DNA of 64,000 bases, taken from the NCBI GenBank assembly GCA_963677755.1, contig OY782506.1, positions 1,612,001 to 1,676,000 on the forward strand. Direction: 5' to 3'. Every line of letters begins with the position of its first letter. The stretch's first letter is position 1. Source of the stretch: JAIOSF01 sp963677755. GTDB lineage: Bacteria > Campylobacterota > Campylobacteria > Campylobacterales > Arcobacteraceae. A program made the position numbers and the translations under genes. Under the pieces are notes generated by a model, which was given only the letters and a program-made list of their open reading frames with translations, was not told the origin of the DNA and did not search any database. Shown here piece after piece: positions 10,042-18,735 of the stretch.

Positions 10042-11379
10042 ATGACACATTCAAAGAATTTGATTTATAAAAAACTTTTTACTTTTTACTTTTTACTTTT
10101 TATTTTACAAGGAATATTAATGTCAGCGACACTAAAACAAATAGACTACAACAATGCAAAAATTGCAACTATTTTTGAAAAGAACAAAAATCTTCCAATA
10201 TTTAATCTACAATTAGTATTTACTAATAGTGGATATATAAAAGATGAAAAAAATGCTGGTATCACAAATATAGTATCTCAACTACTTAATGAAGGGACAA
10301 AAAAAGATGGTGCAGTGGATTTTGCTAGAAAATTAGAAAACGATGCAATATCTATACATACTTCTACTGGTTTTGAAACTTTTGTTATAGAAGTAAGTTG
10401 TTTAACAAGTGAATATAAATCTGCTTTACACTTTTTAGCTCAATTACTTGCTGACCCAAATATTACACAAAACTCATTAGATAAAATTAAAACATTACAA
10501 TCAAGTAAACTCAAACAAAAAGAGAATGATTTTGACTATGTTGCTTCTTCAATTTTAAAACAAATTACTTACAAAAACACCCCTTTAGAACATACAAGTT
10601 CAGGGACTATTAAAACAATAAATCAAATAGAACTCAAAGATGTAAAAATACGATTAAAAGATACTCTAAATATTGATAACCTTATTATTGCTGTTGGAGG
10701 AGATATTAGTTTCCAAAAGTTTGTCTCTGATATCAAGCCTATTTTAAAAAATCTAAAATCTCAAGGGAAAACAAACTTTAATAAAATTGCTTTTTCAAGA
10801 GACCTAGAAGACAAAATAATATATAAAGAAACTGAACAGTCTTATATCTATTTTTCTAGTCCATTTTTTATAGATTCAGACTCTCAAGAGAGTTATAAAG
10901 CAAAAGTAGCTTCATTTATCTTAGGTGGTAGTGGTTTTGGTAGTAGGCTAATGGAAGAGATACGGGTAAAAAATGGTCTTGCTTATAGTGCTTATGGAAA
11001 TATTAAAAATAATAAATCACACGCAAATTTTACAGGATATTTACAAACAAAACTAGATAATACACAAAAAGCAAAAGCTATGGTTGGAACAATTGTTAAA
11101 GAATTTGTAGAAAATGGGGTAACCCAAGAGGAACTAGATGCAGCTAAAAACTTTCTAAGTGGAAGTGAACCTTTAAGAACAGAAACATTTTCACAAAGAC
11201 TAAATAGAGCGTTTCACCTTTATTATAAGGGGCTGTCATTTGAGTATCCACAAGAAGAATTAGAGTTCATTGAAAATCTTTCATTAGATGAATTAAATTC
11301 ATTTATTAAAACACATAAAGAGATAGAAAAATTATCTTTTGCAATAGTCACAAAAAAGCTAAAAGAGGAAAAAAATTAA
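10042..11379 (+). CDS. M16-family peptidase-like protein lacking the zinc-binding motif
   Basis: A 445-residue protein with the two-domain M16 (pitrilysin/mitochondrial processing peptidase) fold: N-terminal domain around residues 35-230, and a C-terminal domain containing the GLAYSAYG segment seen in M16 proteins. The inverted zinc motif HxxEH is replaced by NIVSQ in the equivalent place (GITNIVSQLLNEGT), so it is probably a non-catalytic partner or scaffold. The first 25 residues form a hydrophobic signal-like segment encoded partly by four tandem ACTTTTT repeats. An internal ATG at 10120, preceded by AAGGA, would give a form without this segment. Its stop overlaps the start of the next gene by one base. 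Confidence 0.85.
   Translation: MTHSKNLIYKKLFTFYFLLFILQGILMSATLKQIDYNNAKIATIFEKNKNLPIFNLQLVFTNSGYIKDEKNAGITNIVSQLLNEGTKKDGAVDFARKLENDAISIHTSTGFETFVIEVSCLTSEYKSALHFLAQLLADPNITQNSLDKIKTLQSSKLKQKENDFDYVASSILKQITYKNTPLEHTSSGTIKTINQIELKDVKIRLKDTLNIDNLIIAVGGDISFQKFVSDIKPILKNLKSQGKTNFNKIAFSRDLEDKIIYKETEQSYIYFSSPFFIDSDSQESYKAKVASFILGGSGFGSRLMEEIRVKNGLAYSAYGNIKNNKSHANFTGYLQTKLDNTQKAKAMVGTIVKEFVENGVTQEELDAAKNFLSGSEPLRTETFSQRLNRAFHLYYKGLSFEYPQEELEFIENLSLDELNSFIKTHKEIEKLSFAIVTKKLKEEKN
10074..10101 (+). repeat. Four tandem ACTTTTT heptamers inside the M16 signal segment
   Basis: Positions 10074-10080, 10081-10087, 10088-10094 and 10095-10101 each read ACTTTTT exactly; the next bases (ATTTTAC) are a decayed fifth copy. 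A 7-base unit is not a multiple of three, so gain or loss of one copy would break the frame from the upstream ATG. Confidence 0.9.
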
Positions 11380-12674
11380 TGTTAAGGTTTGCAGTAAGTC
11401 CAACAAGAGATATGCATATAGAAGATTTAAGAAGAGCTTTGTTTAGTCACATATTATCGAAACAATCAAATGAAGAGTTATTAATAAGAGTTGAAGATAC
11501 AGATAAAGAACACAATATAGAGGGAAAAGAGAAAGAGATACTTGAACTTCTTTCACTTTTTAGTGTAGATTATGTAAAAGTTGTTTACCAAAGTGAAAAT
11601 ATTAAATACCATACACAAATGGCTATGAAACTTTTACTAGATAAAAAAGCTTTTAATTGTTTTTGTAGTGATGAAGCACTAGAACAAGACAAACAAATAG
11701 CACTAAAAGAGAAAAAACCTTACAGATATAGTGGCTTTTGTGAAACTATTAGTGATGAAACAAAATTTAATTGTAATGCACCTTTTGTAGTTAGAATTAA
11801 AAAACCAGAAAAGAATATAAAATTTACAGATCTTATTAAAGGGGATTTTTCCTATGAACCTTCTGATATGGATAGTTTTATTATTTTAAATCATGATAAA
11901 TCACCAACACAAAACTTTACATCTTCTATTGATGATATGTTACAAGATATTTCTACGGTTATACAAGAGGATGATTATCTTCTAGATACACCAAAACAGA
12001 TTCATATAAGAGAATCCTTAGGATATAAAAAAGAGATTCACTATATCAGTTTGCCACATATTGTCAATAAAGAAACTAAAAAAAATATACCTAATAATGA
12101 TAATACTTCTGTAAAATATCTTATTGAAGAGGGATATTTACCAGTTGCTATTGCAAACTATCTTGTACTTCTTGGATATAATACTCCAAAAGAGATATTC
12201 ACACTTGAGGAAGCGGAACAATGGTTTGATATTCAAAAAATATCAAAAGATTCAGTTGAATTTGATAGAACTAAACTTGATTTTATCAATAAAGAACATT
12301 TAAAAACTATGGATGAGTTACGCTTATCAAAGATTTTAGGATATGCGGATAAAGATATTGGAAGTTTAGGAAAAATATATCTTGAAGAGTGTTCTACAAT
12401 TAAACAAATAAAAGAGAAAATAGATACCATATTTTCTAAAAAAGGGAGTGTAAGCGATTTTGAAGAGGAATTGAAAATTCTAAAAGAGTGTTTACAACAA
12501 GCACCTTTTATAGACCAATTTGATGACTTTGAAAAATATATTATACAACACACAGATTTAACAAAAGAAAAGCTACTTATACCACTTAGATTTACTTTAA
12601 CAGGGGTAAAAAGTGGTCCAGACTTAAGTGAAATATATCCACTTATTAAAAATTATTTAGGAGAAATTGTATGA
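11379..12674 (+). CDS. Degenerate glutamyl-tRNA synthetase-like protein (GltX2-type), probably not an active synthetase
   Basis: The 431-residue protein aligns throughout with Campylobacterota GluRS, including the zinc-like cluster (CFC..Y..C, about 94-121), IDDMLQDISTV, and SVKYLIEEGYLPVAIANYLVLLG. The catalytic signatures are lost. The HIGH motif reads HIED (13-16) within SPTRDMHIEDLR, where SPTGDMHIGNLR is expected. The KMSKR motif reads KKNIPN (about 234-239), and the RGEDH-type motif reads QEDDY (196-200). The frame is intact and the rest is well conserved, so it is unlikely to be a fresh pseudogene. It overlaps the M16 stop by one base and yggT by four. GlnRS follows two genes downstream. 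A regulatory or tRNA-binding role is possible, but unproven. Confidence 0.8.
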   Translation: MLRFAVSPTRDMHIEDLRRALFSHILSKQSNEELLIRVEDTDKEHNIEGKEKEILELLSLFSVDYVKVVYQSENIKYHTQMAMKLLLDKKAFNCFCSDEALEQDKQIALKEKKPYRYSGFCETISDETKFNCNAPFVVRIKKPEKNIKFTDLIKGDFSYEPSDMDSFIILNHDKSPTQNFTSSIDDMLQDISTVIQEDDYLLDTPKQIHIRESLGYKKEIHYISLPHIVNKETKKNIPNNDNTSVKYLIEEGYLPVAIANYLVLLGYNTPKEIFTLEEAEQWFDIQKISKDSVEFDRTKLDFINKEHLKTMDELRLSKILGYADKDIGSLGKIYLEECSTIKQIKEKIDTIFSKKGSVSDFEEELKILKECLQQAPFIDQFDDFEKYIIQHTDLTKEKLLIPLRFTLTGVKSGPDLSEIYPLIKNYLGEIV

Positions 12675-12952
12675 TTGATTCATTAATCGTAGCATTTGCT
12701 ACACTACTTGTAACTATAATATCTTTATATAAATGGGTGATAATTATCTCAGCTATTTTATCTTGGGTACAACCAGACCCATACAATCCAATTGTTCAGA
12801 TGTTATATAGGCTAACAGAACCAGCGTATGCAATGGTAAGAAAAGTTATACCTACAGTATTTGGTGGAATGGATATGGCTCCACTTATTTTAATCTTTGG
12901 ATTACAGTTTTTAGAGATTTTTTTACAATCATTATTTTCTAAATTAATCTAG
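12671..12952 (+). CDS. YggT-family membrane protein
   Basis: A 93-residue protein with two hydrophobic segments (about 5-35 and 68-90), separated by the family loop WVQPDPYNPIVQMLYRLTEP. YggT proteins are small inner-membrane proteins of unclear function, linked to osmotic tolerance, and in Gram-positive bacteria to cell division. It begins in a 4-base overlap with the GluRS-like gene and is therefore translationally coupled to it. The glnS gene starts 53 bases later. Confidence 0.88.
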   Translation: MIDSLIVAFATLLVTIISLYKWVIIISAILSWVQPDPYNPIVQMLYRLTEPAYAMVRKVIPTVFGGMDMAPLILIFGLQFLEIFLQSLFSKLI

Positions 12953-13005
12953 TTTATATAAAAAACAATACTTATAAAATTTCATAATTGAAAGGTTCAC
13001 TAATA

Positions 13006-15258
13006 ATGAATGAGAGCAAAGACTTTTTACGCGTTAAAGTTGAAGAAGACTTAAAAAAAAAGAAATACAACAAAGTTGTTACCAGATTTCCCCCAGAACC
13101 AAATGGATTCCCACATATTGGACATGCTAAATCTATTTGTATAAATTTTGGTATTGCAGCTGATTATCAAGGATATTGTAATCTAAGAATGGATGATACT
13201 AATCCAACAACTGAAGATACAAAATATGTTGAAGCTTTAAAAGATGCTGTAAAATGGCTTGGATTTCATTGGCATGAAGATGTTCGATTTACCTCTGATT
13301 ACTTTTCTAAAATATATAATTTTGCAATAGAGCTTATCAAAATGGATAAGGCATATGTAGATAGTATAAATGAAGAGGAGATGCGTGAATATCGTGGAAC
13401 AGTTACAGAAGCTGGGAAAAGAAGCAAATACGCACAACGCACTATAGAAGAAAACCTAGACCTTTTTAAAAGAATGAAAAATGGCGATTTTAAAGATGGA
13501 GAGCATGTATTAAGAGCACGAATTGATATGTCTGCTTCCAACATGAAAATGAGAGATCCTATTCTTTATCGTATCAGACACGCACATCACTTTAGAGCAA
13601 AAGATGAATGGTCTATCTATCCACTCTATGATTTTGCACATTGCTTATCTGACTATATTGAAGGTGTAACGCACTCTATTTGTACACTTGAATTTGAAAA
13701 TAACCGTGATATTTATGATTGGGTTCTTGATACTTTAAATTTAAAGCCTCCACGACCTTACCAATATGAGTTTGCTAGACTTGGTATCAACTATACAGTT
13801 ATGAGTAAAAGAAAACTTTTAGAGTTAGTTACTAGTGGCCAAGTTAATGGTTGGGATGACCCAAGACTTCCAACAATAGCTGGATACAAAAGAAGAGGTT
13901 ATACTCCTGAATCTATTTTGAATTTTTGTGACCAAATAGGAATTGCAAAAGCAAACTCAATGGTTGATGTTGCACAGTTGGAGTTTTGTATCAGAGATGA
14001 TTTAAATACAAAAGTACCAAGAGTTATGTGTGTATTAAATCCTTTAAAAGTAACAATTGAAAATTATGAAGGAAGTGAAGAGATAGATGCTTCATACTAC
14101 CCACATGATGTACCTAAAAAGGGAAGTAGAAAACTCCCTTTTTCTCAAGAGATTTTTATAAACCGTGAAGATTTTAATGAAAATCCTCCAAAAGATTATT
14201 TTCGTCTTAGCCCTTCTCAGCCAGTAAGACTTAAGCATGCTTATATTATCACTTTCAAAGAGGTTATCAAAGATGCTAATGGCAATATCGTAGAGATAAA
14301 AGCCCAATATCATCCTGATTCAAAAAGTGGAACTGACACAAGTGGTATCAAGGTAAAAAGTGCTATTCAATGGGTAGATGCAAAAAAGAATAAAAAAGTA
14401 GAAGTAAGAGTTTATGATAGATTATTTAAAGATGAAGCGCCTGAAGGTTTAGAAGATGTAAACCCAAATTCTTTAAAAGTGATAAAGAATGCTCTCATTG
14501 AACCTGCTGTAATAAATGAAAAACCTGATGTTCGATTTCAGTTTGAAAGAGAGGGTTATTTTTATACAGATCCTATTGATTATATTGATGAAAATCCAGT
14601 ATTTAATAAAATAGTAGGATTAAAAGACTCTTGGGCAAAAAAGAATAATACAACAAAAAGAGAAACCAAACCTCAAACCAAAAAAGTACAAATAGATGGA
14701 GAAGTAACTCCTATGAGTGAAGCTGAACAGCTACTATTTGATAAATATACTCATGAATATAAACTAAATAATGAAGTAGCAAATACCCTTGCTAGAGATA
14801 AATTCCTCTCTAGTTTTTATGAGGAGGTGTTAGCTACTCTTCATAGTCCTATTGCTATTGCAAATATTGTAACAAATGAAGTAGCAAGAGCAATAAAAGA
14901 GAATCAATCAGCCACAATAAAGTTTAATGCAAAACAAATAGCACAGCTTGTAAAAATGGTTAATGATGAAACTATCTCAAATAAAATTGCGAAACAAGTA
15001 TTTGAAAAAATGTCTCAAACTGGAGATGACCCAGAAAAGATTGTAGAAGAATCAGGATTAGTTCAAATAAGTGATCCAACTATTATTACCCCTATTATTG
15101 ATGAGATAATTGAAAAAAATCCAGATAATGTAGAGAAGTTTAAAGCTGGAAACAATAAACTCTTAGGTTTTTTTGTAGGTCAAGTATTAAAAGCTACTAG
15201 TGGAAAAGCAAATCCGCAAGTGGTAAATCAATTAGTGGCAAAAAAACTACAATCATAA
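13006..15258 (+). CDS. glnS: Glutaminyl-tRNA synthetase with C-terminal YqeY/GatB-type domain
   Basis: Class I synthetase that charges tRNA(Gln) directly. In 750 residues it carries the HIGH motif (PHIGHAK, about 36-42), the KMSKS-type motif VMSKRKLLE (about 265-273), and the beta-barrel anticodon-binding domains. After about residue 565 it continues into a helical GatB/YqeY-like domain to the end, the arrangement described for Deinococcus GlnRS. The start is taken at ATG 13006 because AAAGG (12991-12995) is well spaced from it; an in-frame TTG at 12988 lacks a site. Most Campylobacterota use GluRS2 plus GatCAB, so a GlnRS suggests acquisition. Confidence 0.94.
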   Translation: MNESKDFLRVKVEEDLKKKKYNKVVTRFPPEPNGFPHIGHAKSICINFGIAADYQGYCNLRMDDTNPTTEDTKYVEALKDAVKWLGFHWHEDVRFTSDYFSKIYNFAIELIKMDKAYVDSINEEEMREYRGTVTEAGKRSKYAQRTIEENLDLFKRMKNGDFKDGEHVLRARIDMSASNMKMRDPILYRIRHAHHFRAKDEWSIYPLYDFAHCLSDYIEGVTHSICTLEFENNRDIYDWVLDTLNLKPPRPYQYEFARLGINYTVMSKRKLLELVTSGQVNGWDDPRLPTIAGYKRRGYTPESILNFCDQIGIAKANSMVDVAQLEFCIRDDLNTKVPRVMCVLNPLKVTIENYEGSEEIDASYYPHDVPKKGSRKLPFSQEIFINREDFNENPPKDYFRLSPSQPVRLKHAYIITFKEVIKDANGNIVEIKAQYHPDSKSGTDTSGIKVKSAIQWVDAKKNKKVEVRVYDRLFKDEAPEGLEDVNPNSLKVIKNALIEPAVINEKPDVRFQFEREGYFYTDPIDYIDENPVFNKIVGLKDSWAKKNNTTKRETKPQTKKVQIDGEVTPMSEAEQLLFDKYTHEYKLNNEVANTLARDKFLSSFYEEVLATLHSPIAIANIVTNEVARAIKENQSATIKFNAKQIAQLVKMVNDETISNKIAKQVFEKMSQTGDDPEKIVEESGLVQISDPTIITPIIDEIIEKNPDNVEKFKAGNNKLLGFFVGQVLKATSGKANPQVVNQLVAKKLQS

Positions 15259-15268
15259 ACTCTTCAAA

Positions 15269-15300
15269 AGATAAAGTGAAGTTACAATTTCACTTTATCT
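15269..15300. terminator. Hairpin between convergent glnS and thrC
   Basis: A perfect 12-base-pair stem (15269-15280 with 15289-15300) and an 8-base loop. The thrC stop codon (15295-15297) lies inside the right arm. The flanking runs are A-rich on the plus strand and only TTT on the minus strand, so U-tracts are short; a shared bidirectional terminator is the simplest reading. Confidence 0.6.
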
Positions 15301-16773
15301 TAAAAAAACAATAATCTTTTTTTCTAAGTCTTTTATATTTATCACTGTATCGTGTATTATTGGACGACTAAATAGTTCTTTTATTTGTGTTGGAATTTTT
15401 AAATTTAATTTTTTTGAGATAGTTTCTAAAGCTTCTTTGTCACTATATTTTTCATCATTTTCATTTAAAGCATTTAAAACAGTTGGAGAAAACTTTGTCC
15501 ACTCAGCTGTTGAGTATATCACTGTTTTAAGATTTTTATCTTTTCGTAACTCTTCATACCCTTTAATACAAGTTGCAGTATGAGGATCCATTAAATACCC
15601 CTCATCTGCAAATGTTTTAATTGTTTTTAATCCATAAGCATCATCACTAAATGTAGCACTAAAATATTGTTGCAATACTTCAAGTTCCTCTTTTGTATGT
15701 TCAAAACTCCCTTTAGTATTCAAGTCTTCCATAAGTTCTTTTGTTCGTTCAGCTCCACAAATATCATAGATAACTCTCTCTATATTTGATGACTTTAAAA
15801 TGTCCATTGCAGGTGATTTAGTCAACTGCAATCTTTTCCCTTGAATATCATAAATACCTGTAGTAAGCCATTGTGTTAATATATTATTTTCATTTGAAGA
15901 TACTAGTAGTTTTTCAACTGGTAACCCCATTTTTTGTGCATAATAAGCACCAAGTACATTCCCAAAGTTTCCACTTGGAACATCAATATATATTTTCTCA
16001 CCAAGTGTAATCTCTTTTTGCCGTAAAAGTTCTAAATAACTTTGAAAGTGATACACTATTTGAAATATAATTCTTCCAAAATTCACACTATTTGCGGCAC
16101 TAAGCTTAATACCATCTTTTTGTAATTCATCTTTAAATGACTCACTTGCCAGTAGATTTTTTAAAGCATTTTGAGCATCATCGAAGTTTCCATTTATCCC
16201 TATGACTTTGAGGTTTTTCCCATTTTCTGTAATCATTTGAAGTTTTTGAACATCTGAAGTTCCACCATTTGGATATAAACATACAACTTTAATACCCTCT
16301 TTGTTTTTAAAAGTATTTAAAGCTGCTGGTCCTGTATCACCACTTGTTGCAGCTAATATAAGATACTTTTCATCTCTTTTTTTAGCAATAGCACTTAAGA
16401 TATGACCAAATGGTTGTAAAGCCATATCTTTAAAAGCTCTTGTTGGTCCATGATATTGTTCATTTACAAAAAGGTCATCTGTTATTTTTACAATTGGTGA
16501 TGGATTTTTATTATCATCAAATTTATCATACAGTGCCAAAGCTTCATTGATAGTATCATCATCAATATCTATCTCAAATGCTTTTAAAATATCAAAAGCT
16601 AACTCTTTGTAGCTAGTATTTAGATGTTTTGTTAAAAACTCCTCCCCTAAAACAGGGATCTCTTTTGGTACATATAGCCCTCCAAAAGATGAACTTGGAT
16701 TTAATATCGCATCTGAAAACTCAACTTCTTGTGGTTTTACACCATCATTTCCTCTAGTTTCTATAAAACTCAT
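15295..16773 (-). CDS. thrC: Threonine synthase
   Basis: PLP enzyme converting O-phosphohomoserine to threonine. The 492-residue length matches the long bacterial/fungal class. The PLP lysine lies in GPTRAFKDMALQPFG (about 113-127). The phosphate-binding loop region shows AATSGDTGPAAL, and SGNFGNVLGAYYA is the conserved mid-protein motif. It is a single-gene unit with a TATAAT box 32 bases upstream of the ATG and a terminator hairpin at its end. Confidence 0.96.
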   Translation of the reverse strand: MSFIETRGNDGVKPQEVEFSDAILNPSSSFGGLYVPKEIPVLGEEFLTKHLNTSYKELAFDILKAFEIDIDDDTINEALALYDKFDDNKNPSPIVKITDDLFVNEQYHGPTRAFKDMALQPFGHILSAIAKKRDEKYLILAATSGDTGPAALNTFKNKEGIKVVCLYPNGGTSDVQKLQMITENGKNLKVIGINGNFDDAQNALKNLLASESFKDELQKDGIKLSAANSVNFGRIIFQIVYHFQSYLELLRQKEITLGEKIYIDVPSGNFGNVLGAYYAQKMGLPVEKLLVSSNENNILTQWLTTGIYDIQGKRLQLTKSPAMDILKSSNIERVIYDICGAERTKELMEDLNTKGSFEHTKEELEVLQQYFSATFSDDAYGLKTIKTFADEGYLMDPHTATCIKGYEELRKDKNLKTVIYSTAEWTKFSPTVLNALNENDEKYSDKEALETISKKLNLKIPTQIKELFSRPIIHDTVINIKDLEKKIIVFLR

Positions 16774-16804
16774 TTGTAAAATTCCTTACAGTTATATTGT
16801 CGCG

Positions 16805-16810
16805 ATTATA
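16805..16810 (-). promoter_or_regulatory. Putative -10 box for thrC
   Basis: On the minus strand the bases read TATAAT preceded by TGA, followed by a short leader with TAAGGA before the thrC ATG at 16773. Confidence 0.5.
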
Positions 16811-16867
16811 TCAAAAATATGGTTAAATGGTTTTAAATTGTGGATTATAATAATTTTATTTATATTA

Positions 16868-17008
16868 TTAAAAATCTTCGCCTTTGTTTAGCTCTTTAAG
16901 GATATCTGTGTATATCATAATAGTTTCTATAGATTTATGACAAAGAAGTTCTTGATTGGGTCTGTTGATATTTTATCCATTGGAGATATGGAATGACCCC
17001 AATATCAT
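16868..17008 (-). pseudogene. C-terminal remnant of a tyrosine recombinase/integrase
   Basis: Read on the minus strand toward a stop at 16870-16868, the codons give QELLCHKSIETIMIYTDIL and a short charged tail. This closely resembles the end of XerC/integron-type integrases (VQELLGHKSIETTMIYTH..). The nucleophile tyrosine is codon 16912-16910. Upstream in the same frame are GSFHISNG, a stop (16975-16973), then NINRPN, which match a decayed HSFATHLLENGYDIRTV. There is no start and no N-terminal catalytic domain, so this is a fossil. It fills most of the 308-base gap between thrC and the adenine deaminase. Confidence 0.65.
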
Positions 17009-17044
17009 AGACATTATGTAAAACATTTAAAAAGTAAAAAATGT

Positions 17045-17050
17045 TACAAT
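17045..17050 (+). promoter_or_regulatory. Putative -10 box for adenine deaminase
   Basis: TACAAT 32 bases before the ATG at 17082. The leader contains a strong AAAGGAG Shine-Dalgarno at about 17070-17076. Confidence 0.4.
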
Positions 17051-17081
17051 TAGAATCATTATCTATTTTAAAGGAGTATTT

Positions 17082-18677
17082 ATGGAGATTAAAGCAAATT
17101 TAGTTGATATAAAAGCGCGTAAGATTGAAGCTTGTTTAATAAAGATTGAAGATTCTTATATAAGTTCAATAGAACCTATTGATCAATTGTGTGATACTTA
17201 TATTCTTCCTGGATTTATTGATGCCCATATTCATATTGAAAGCTCTATGTTATTACCTAGTGAATTTGCACGCCTTGCAGTGGTTCATGGAACAGTTGCA
17301 ACAGTGAGTGACCCCCATGAGATTGCCAATGTTCTTGGGATAGAAGGGGTTGAGTTTATGTTGAATAATTCAGATAAAACACAATTTAAATTCTATTTTG
17401 GTGCTTCCCCATGTGTTCCAGCAACACCATTTGAGACAAGTGGTGATATTTTGGATGGGGAAGCTATTAAAACCCTTTTAAATAACCCTAAAATCAAATA
17501 TTTAAGTGAGGTTATGAACTATCCTGGTGTCGTTTCTAAAGATAGGGATATGCTTGAAAAAATAAAAATAGCAAAAGAGCTTAATAAGCCAATTGATGGT
17601 CATGCACCCGCTCTTAGTGGGGATGATTTAAGTTCTTATATTAATGCTGGTATATCAACAGACCATGAAGCTTTTACGTATGAAGAGGGGTTAGAGAAGA
17701 TACAAAAAGGGATGAAGATTCAAATACGTGAAGGTTCAGCTGCTAAAAACTTTGAAGCACTTCATAAGCTCATTGATGAGCACTACGAAAACTTAATGTT
17801 TTGTAGTGATGATAAGCATCCAAACGACTTAGTTAAGGGGCATATTAACACTTTAGTTAAAAGGGCAATATCATTAGGGCATGATCTGTTTGATATATTG
17901 CAAATAGCTTGTTTAAACCCAATTGAGCATTACAATTTAGATGTGGGGTGTTTACAAGTTGGACAAAAAGCTGATTTTATTGAGGTGAAGGATCTAAAAG
18001 AGTTTAAAGTGTTAAAAACTTATATTGATGGAGAGTTAGTAGCAAAAGGGGGTAAAACACTTTTAAAACATCAAGATGAAACCCCTATAAATAAATTTAA
18101 TGCGACACCAAAAAAAGCTGATGATTTCTATCTAAAAGAGAGTGATAAACTAGAGGTGATTCAAGTTGTTGATCATGAGTTGATCACCTATGAAAAAGTT
18201 TTGAATAAAGATGATGAAGATGTGTTAAAAATAGCTGTTATCAATCGCTATGAGGATGGTTTGATCAAGGGTATTGCCCATGTAAAAGGTTTTGGATTAA
18301 AAGATGGAGCGATAGCTTCAAGTGTTGCTCACGATTCCCATAATATTATTGTAGTTGGTAAAGATGATGAGCATATGGCAAAGGCTGTAAACTTGATTAT
18401 TAAATCAAAAGGGGGGATTAGTGCTGTGTTTAAAAAACAAAGTGAGGTGTTGCCCCTTAATGTTGCAGGGATAATGAGTAACCAAGATGGGTATGAGGTG
18501 GCTTCAAAATATGAGCAGATTGATAAGTTTGTCAAAGAGGTGATGGGTTCACCACTAAGTGCTCCATTTATGACTTTGTCTTTTATGGCACTTTTGGTAA
18601 TCCCAGAGATAAAACTAAGTGATAAAGGGCTGTTTGATGGTAGAAATTTCCAATTTATTCCCTATAGTTGTGCATAG
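17082..18677 (+). CDS. ade: Adenine deaminase
   Basis: Amidohydrolase that converts adenine to hypoxanthine and ammonia in purine salvage. The 531-residue length is close to the family norm. The metal-binding HxH motif is in GFIDAHIHIESS (about 44-55), followed by GTVATVSDPHEIANV and a downstream CSDDKHPNDLV segment. The C-terminal half holds GFGLKDGAIASSVAHDSHNI, typical of Ade. It stands alone with its own promoter and Shine-Dalgarno. Its coding strand looks more G-rich than neighbouring genes (many GGGG and GTG codons), and it sits beside the recombinase remnant, so recent transfer is plausible but not proven. Confidence 0.95.
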   Translation: MEIKANLVDIKARKIEACLIKIEDSYISSIEPIDQLCDTYILPGFIDAHIHIESSMLLPSEFARLAVVHGTVATVSDPHEIANVLGIEGVEFMLNNSDKTQFKFYFGASPCVPATPFETSGDILDGEAIKTLLNNPKIKYLSEVMNYPGVVSKDRDMLEKIKIAKELNKPIDGHAPALSGDDLSSYINAGISTDHEAFTYEEGLEKIQKGMKIQIREGSAAKNFEALHKLIDEHYENLMFCSDDKHPNDLVKGHINTLVKRAISLGHDLFDILQIACLNPIEHYNLDVGCLQVGQKADFIEVKDLKEFKVLKTYIDGELVAKGGKTLLKHQDETPINKFNATPKKADDFYLKESDKLEVIQVVDHELITYEKVLNKDDEDVLKIAVINRYEDGLIKGIAHVKGFGLKDGAIASSVAHDSHNIIVVGKDDEHMAKAVNLIIKSKGGISAVFKKQSEVLPLNVAGIMSNQDGYEVASKYEQIDKFVKEVMGSPLSAPFMTLSFMALLVIPEIKLSDKGLFDGRNFQFIPYSCA

Positions 18678-18735
18678 TTTATTATAAATATTAGATAGAA
18701 TAAAAATGAAAACACAATAAGTTTTAAAATCTATT

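Noticed and set aside
12988..13005. TTG start for glnS six codons upstream
   Set aside because: The AAAGG ribosome site lies inside that extension and is correctly spaced for the ATG at 13006.
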